Shown here: positions 31,284 to 35,711 of the stretch, piece by piece
Position numbering within the stretch: position 1 is the first letter of the stretch
Layout of the letters: each line of letters opens with the position of its first letter
Assembly (NCBI RefSeq): GCF_000003605.2
Contig: NW_003143794.1
Coordinates: 580,041-615,751, forward strand
From: Saccoglossus kowalevskii
Taxonomy: Eukaryota > Hemichordata > Enteropneusta > Harrimaniidae
Direction of reading: 5' to 3'
Length of the DNA stretch: 35,711 nucleotides
Notes under the pieces: generated by a model
What the model was told of the DNA's origin: nothing
Database searches by the model: none
What the model saw: only the letters and a program-made list of their open reading frames with translations
Program-made: the position numbers and the translations under genes

Positions 31284-32087
31284 CTTGATTGTGTGGTATA
31301 TTGCCTTTAATCTGTTAATGGACGAAGCAGAGACACGTATTGTGTTACACATATTTAGTACTGTGAAACATGTTGAAAAAGCGACATGCAATTTTAGCGA
31401 ATAGACGTAAAATGACGTGATAGCGAAATGTTGATTTAGCAAATCGCTCTTGTCATTGTTGATTTCCTCTTTTCACAATACTTGTCTGTCGCGCGCCAAA
31501 ACAAATGCGCAGTTATCACCTTCATAAAAACAAAGAAACTGTCACGTGGAATTTTATTCTGTTCGCAATGATAACAAAACTGATTCAACAGGGATTTGAA
31601 AAGCGGGTACCGTTGCTGCGTTACATCCAGTACATTGACCTTTTATATTGGGACTCAAAAATTACTAAATACTACTAATTTCCGTAATAATATATCAGTA
31701 TCACTTCATTTATTTATTTTCATTGAAATAATGACCACAATGAATACGTGTATTTTTTGTGTGTGTTAATTTACTTTTCAATAAAGTGTATCTATCATGT
31801 CAGTACGTTTTTTTTTTTGTGTTGTTTACAAAGTGTGTGTGGAGAAAAAAGACGTTGTTTGGCGGCCATTTTGAATTTATAATAAAGTCTTTAGCTAAAT
31901 TCACGAAAAAAAACATGCTCGCGAAAAAGACATGTTTTACAGTATGTGGTAGCAAGAGTTACAAAGAAATATAAATTCAATTGCCTAAATGTTTATAGCC
32001 AAACTTATTGTGTTATATATTTTTTGATAGGTTGAAACCAAATTTCTATAACAATGAGTCACTGGTGTATGTGAGGTTATTACGAGG

Positions 32088-32167
32088 ATACCTCAAAGTA
32101 TGGACGAAGACAGTACATCGGCAGTATCGACCGACGGTGTCCTGTCTGAGTGCATACTTTGAGGTAT
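32088..32167. repeat. 80-bp hairpin with perfect 15-bp arms
   Basis: ATACCTCAAAGTATG at 32088-32102 and its exact complement CATACTTTGAGGTAT at 32153-32167. Interior moderately GC-rich (ATCGGCAGTATCGACCGAC). Not present upstream of copy A. Probably a small MITE. Confidence 0.75.
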
Positions 32168-32499
32168 TCATGGGAATGCCGAAATCCAAAATTTTATAAC
32201 AGAATCAGCGAACTTCTTTGTGTGGAGTCTGGTCGAACTCTGGTGGCAGCCATGTTTGTTTGTATTATTAGAGGACGCCTACGTGCGTAATCATTCCATA
32301 TTTAGAATTCGCATTTCCTTATATGGTTGGATGAAAATACCCCGTAAAATACCGCAAAATTATGGCACGCTGTAACTTATGGCGTTACGGTGACAGATGT
32401 ATAATAATTAATATTATCATTACCCAAATACTCAACTGTTACTAAGAGTATTACTCTAAATTCAGTAATTTAAAGTGTAAACAATTTTTTGTGTCAGTA

Positions 32500-32690
32500 A
32501 AATTTGCCCCTCAAAATGCAGGAAATAGCGTTTCAGAGGGTCTAGATTTCAAAATTGTTCTAGGGGGAGCATGCCCCGGACCCCCTAGTATAGTCGCGCC
32601 AATGGCTGTTTTCACCAGATATTTGACTCTCGTTTCAAAGCAGCTTTCACAGAGCCTGCCACAAGTAGAGAACGTTATGTGACGTAGGGT
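32500..32690. repeat. dispersed repeat with GGGGGAGCATGCCCC core
   Basis: Contains AAAATGCAGGAAATAGCGTTT, then TAGGGGGAGCATGCCCCGGA with a self-complementary centre, then CCCCCTAG. I recall similar stretches as common repeats in marine invertebrate genomes, from memory and untested. No coding role seen. Confidence 0.4.
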
Positions 32691-32995
32691 TAACAGGAAA
32701 AATACGTAATAATATACATGTATGGAAAAATTGTCTAGTAATACTAATCATATAACGGTATATATATGCAAAACAAAACAGTGATTCAGTCACTTCAGGT
32801 TAATTAGCAGTGAAAAGATAGATTTAGTACATTTTTATTTATATACTAACATTACTGTATTTTAAATAGCATCAACATTTGAGGGAATGTACATACACAA
32901 TAAATATGAATTTATTATCGGTGATAATATTATACATTTACATATGTAACACTAGTGAAAAATATGATGAAAGATACAAATATCTGCATGGTTAA

Positions 32996-33112
32996 AGGGC
33001 CATGGTCACTGTGTCCTCTCCGATGTGGAACTCATAGCGATGTACACAAGGCATTGTTCGCTTACATTAGTATATGAAATTCAAAGACGTGATGAATGGC
33101 GACAATCGTCCT
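32996..33112. mobile_element. TTAA-type MITE, copy B side
   Basis: Starts AGGGCCATGGTCAC, ends GCGACAATCGTCCT, with TTAA at 32992-32995 and 33113-33116. Missing from copy A at the matching place near 14490. Ends resemble those of 17852-17942, so both may belong to one piggyBac-like MITE family. Confidence 0.65.
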
Positions 33113-33662
33113 TTAATTTGATAAACTGAAAATACTAACCATAGAAAGTCGCCATCACAAACATTAGAATTTCTGCACATAAATGTTCAGTTAAAAAGAA
33201 AAGATGTGTAAATTGTTGACAATATAATGAATATTTCATTATTTTATTTTAATTCTGGTAGACTCAACTGGTATATAATTGTATACCCTGTATGTCAGTT
33301 TATAATAATAATGCAATTTATATATAATAATGTGAGATATTTTTAGGCAAATATTTAAATATTCACATATTAAAATCATGTAGGAGAAAATGTAACAATC
33401 ACAAATTTGAATGAATATGATTAGTAGTAAGATCATAGACAGCCTATGGTAGGATGTGTAAAATAATATAAAATATACAATAAGTATACAATTTGTTATT
33501 ACGATAACATAACGTTGAGGGTTTAAGGGGTGACCATTTGAATCATTGGGGCGGAAGATTTATTGAGAGAGAAAAAAATAAAATTGTACAGATGAAACAC
33601 CGCAAAAACTATATCGCACTGTTTACATGCACTATCCCCCCTGATTTCAAATGATTGCCCCG

Positions 33663-33953
33663 TAACGGGATCACAGAGGCCTGGCGATATATTCGTGTCA
33701 ATTACCTGTACTTCTATGGGGACTCTGAAACCCCAGAAATCACTAATACTTTTTTCCGGCCGATCAGCCTGCACTAGTATTAGTAAATTTCCGAGTTTTA
33801 ATGACATATGCTAGCTTCACATTACCAAACTGTTTTCACTCTAAAATTTCTATTATTTTGAGCACGATTAAGGTCCGGTACCGGGGCATAGTCGTTTCGC
33901 CCCATAGACGTCCATGACACAAATAGATCGTCAGGTCCCTGTGATACAGTCGG
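33663..33953. mobile_element. fold-back element, copy B
   Basis: Counterpart of 16491-17023. The inner part of the left arm has been replaced, so the arms pair less well; the outer TAACGGGATCACAGAGG and the GTGATACAGTCGG end remain. Contains the unoccupied CAGGTCCCT target of the copy A MITE at 33932-33940. Confidence 0.7.
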
Positions 33954-34201
33954 AACTCTACTAGCCATACGTATGCAAGCCCCTAAAACCTCGTAGTGTA
34001 CTCTGAATGTCCGCATTTTATATTCAACTGCACAATTTATAACGACTCACCCTAAATGTCTGGTTCACTACGACCCAAGTCCTACCCAGCTGGAAGTCAG
34101 AAAGATCTTGAAGTTCGGCCACACCTCAATTTCAACAAATATATCTCTGCCACCACGCGATTTTATGCTTGTCGTTGATTGGTCGATGCGTGACAGTGGT
34201 A

Positions 34202-34650
34202 CGAGGGGCGTTCAATAAGTAATGCGCCTGACCCACTTTCAGTTGTTTGATCTAGATTAAATGTTGCATGTGTAATGATTTACATCTCTATGGTTATGTT
34301 GTAAACAGCTGTGAACTAATTGTGGTTTCTGATTTACAGGTGTTTGAACTGAGTCAGGTGTGAAATGGAGCCAGTTGAGTGTCGCGCAGTGATCCGGTTT
34401 TTGTATTTGAAAGGACGCACACCAAATGTGACTTTTGATGAAATGAAAGAAACTTATGGTGATGATGCCCCATCATATGACCTTGTAAAACGCTGGCATC
34501 GTGAATTCAAATATGGCCGGAAGTCTGTGGAAACAACTCCCAGACCTGGTCGTCCCTCTTCTGCGGTTGTCCAAAAAAAAACGGAACCGGAACCGGAACG
34601 TGAAATTAAAAATATTTGGAAGCAACAAGGACGTCACAGGACTTAAGTGT
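34202..34650 (+). mobile_element. truncated mariner-like transposon
   Basis: Follows TA at 34200-34201 and opens with CGAGGGGCGTTCAATAAGTA, a mariner-type end. A transposase start at 34365 encodes MEPVECRAVIRFLYLKG, a helix-turn-helix with SYDLVKRWHREFK, and TTPRPGRPSS. Reading departs from the family after about 34570 and stops at 34646. No DDD catalytic region and no right-end repeat before the window ends. Copy A has the vacant TA at 18163-18164. Confidence 0.8.
34365..34646 (+). pseudogene. mariner transposase N-terminal fragment
   Basis: A 93-residue open frame. About 70 residues match the paired helix-turn-helix DNA-binding half of mariner/SETMAR-type transposases; the last 24 (KKTEPEPEREIKN...) are unrelated and come from a small GGAACC repeat. 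Catalytic half deleted. Confidence 0.75.
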
Positions 34651-34659
34651 AACACATCG

Positions 34660-35711
34660 ACCCAAGAAGTGCGCCCTCAAGCGGAAACATCGTTAACATG
34701 CGCTTTCTGCCTATTATTTCATCCACATTATTAGAATGAGTGTACACACAACTACAAATGGCGATTATAATAAAATAAATAATATTAATAATATACAAAC
34801 TTAGTCCATTAATTCAATATCAGTTATATTAAACAACCCGTTTGTCGAATCGTGTGACTGTAGAATTGTTAATGAGATTCATCGCGCGTAAAACGGATTG
34901 CACATGTATGAAATTAAGTCCTAGCGGTTTAGAAAGATCATTAACACATTTCCAAAATTCCCATATTATGTTACATTATATAACACCTTACTATACGGTA
35001 CGTTTTGTTATTTTTCCATTGGACAAACACTTATTTAAAAGCAAAGATCTACGTTTGTGGATTTCACAGTACTTGTTTTCATAATAATAATAATAACTTT
35101 ATTACATTACCGAACCATCCTTGGGTTCAGTATGGTAAATAAAAGACAAATACAAAAAGTAAAACAATGAATTACAGTAATAAGCTAAAATAAAGATAAT
35201 AAAATAGCTGAAAGACTATAATAAATACAAATAAGATAGATAAAACTAGAATAAAGCTTAAATAAGTGTAGTAGTAGTAAGTATAGTAAACAAAAGACGA
35301 ATCTAATACAAAACAATAAAACAATGCAATACAGTAATGGGCTCAAATAAATATAAAAATATTCGTTGCATAACAAGCTATAATTGCTGACTCTTCGGGA
35401 TTACATAATAATAACTTCAGACGATGTTTCGGATTTGCTTTTGTGTGTTTGCGACAGATGTGGTTTTGTGCGTCAATAGAAAAGGTGTTTTCTCGACTTG
35501 TATATGCCTTTCCACGTTTTTTTTCCAATCCCTAGGTGGAGTATGCCAATTTTAGTGTATTACAGCAAGTCTCAGAAATATTGGGGCAACCAATTTGCAA
35601 ACTCGCTAGCGAATTGGTTAACTGCTTTGGTTTTGACTAAACAGTTGGCTTTCGAAAATCAAACTGGCGCCGACTCGTGGTCGCGTCCACTCTGGGCGAG
35701 TCTATATTGAT
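34660..35711. other. right end of window: AT-rich, LINE-tail-like
   Basis: 35080-35100 is an (ATA)n run next to ACTTTATTACATTACCGAAC, which on the minus strand looks like a non-LTR element 3' end. 35150-35370 is A-rich simple DNA. 35588-35621 holds a short inverted repeat (AACCAATTTG...CGAATTGGTT). No gene recognised; an open frame running off the right edge has no known motif. Confidence 0.4.

Larger units (their letters stand above)
31284..32700. promoter_or_regulatory. 5' flank of copy B, promoter not identified
   Basis: The last 27 nt of leader (encoding IYHTIK if read in frame) are conserved with copy A; beyond that the flanks diverge quickly. CCATTAACAG is a possible acceptor for a 5' UTR intron. 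A GCGCGCC patch near 31490 is the only GC-rich spot. No TATA box can be assigned with confidence. Confidence 0.35.

Overview
The window is AT-rich animal nuclear DNA. It has GT-AG introns, very few long open frames, and many transposon remnants: BEL/Pao and other LTR elements, a Jockey-like LINE, a DIRS-like element, Tc1, mariner, MITEs, and a tRNA-Ile-derived SINE array. A marine invertebrate is most likely. I cannot name the phylum from sequence alone. No bacterial operons, CRISPR arrays or rRNA genes were seen.

The only genes I can support as intact are two tandem, same-strand (minus) copies of an S-adenosylhomocysteine hydrolase (AHCY/SAHH)-like gene. Copy A runs from 13819 down to 2623 and copy B from 31283 down to 21426. 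Each has seven coding exons with identical exon lengths (216, 229, 197, 124, 203, 195, 132 nt), identical phases and GT-AG borders. Each gives an uninterrupted 431-residue protein, against 432 in human AHCY. By hand count the two proteins differ at about 31 positions. Both depart from the canonical enzyme at residues normally counted as active-site: Asp190 is Glu and His353 is Cys in both, and Asn191 is additionally Lys in copy B. They look like a diverged AHCY-family pair, not a plain housekeeping copy.

The genes lie in a direct segmental duplication. Copy A covers about 2312-18164 and copy B about 20598-34201, separated by about 2.4 kb. Homology covers exons, introns, 3' flank and 5' flank, so each copy serves as the empty-site reference for insertions in the other. 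Shared, and therefore probably older than the duplication: a BEL/Pao remnant in intron 3, a tandem repeat in intron 5, and a fold-back element upstream. Private to copy A: an LTR in intron 6, a 1.2 kb insertion with a 7-bp target duplication, a long-TIR element upstream, a 167-bp MITE with a 9-bp duplication, and a TTAA-type MITE. Private to copy B: a solo LTR in the 3' flank, a Tc1 element inside the BEL remnant, repeat-rich DNA in intron 1, a TTAA MITE, and a mariner fragment at the upstream edge.

Layout: 1-2280, tRNA-Ile-like SINE array broken by a LINE; 2312-13819, gene A; 13820-18164, its repeat-rich 5' flank; 18165-20597, spacer with LINE tail and DIRS-like reverse transcriptase debris; 20598-31283, gene B; 31284-34201, its 5' flank; 34202-35711, mariner fragment and LINE-tail-like AT-rich DNA. 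If expressed, both genes would act in the cytosolic methionine cycle or a derived role. Whether they hydrolyse S-adenosylhomocysteine cannot be decided here.
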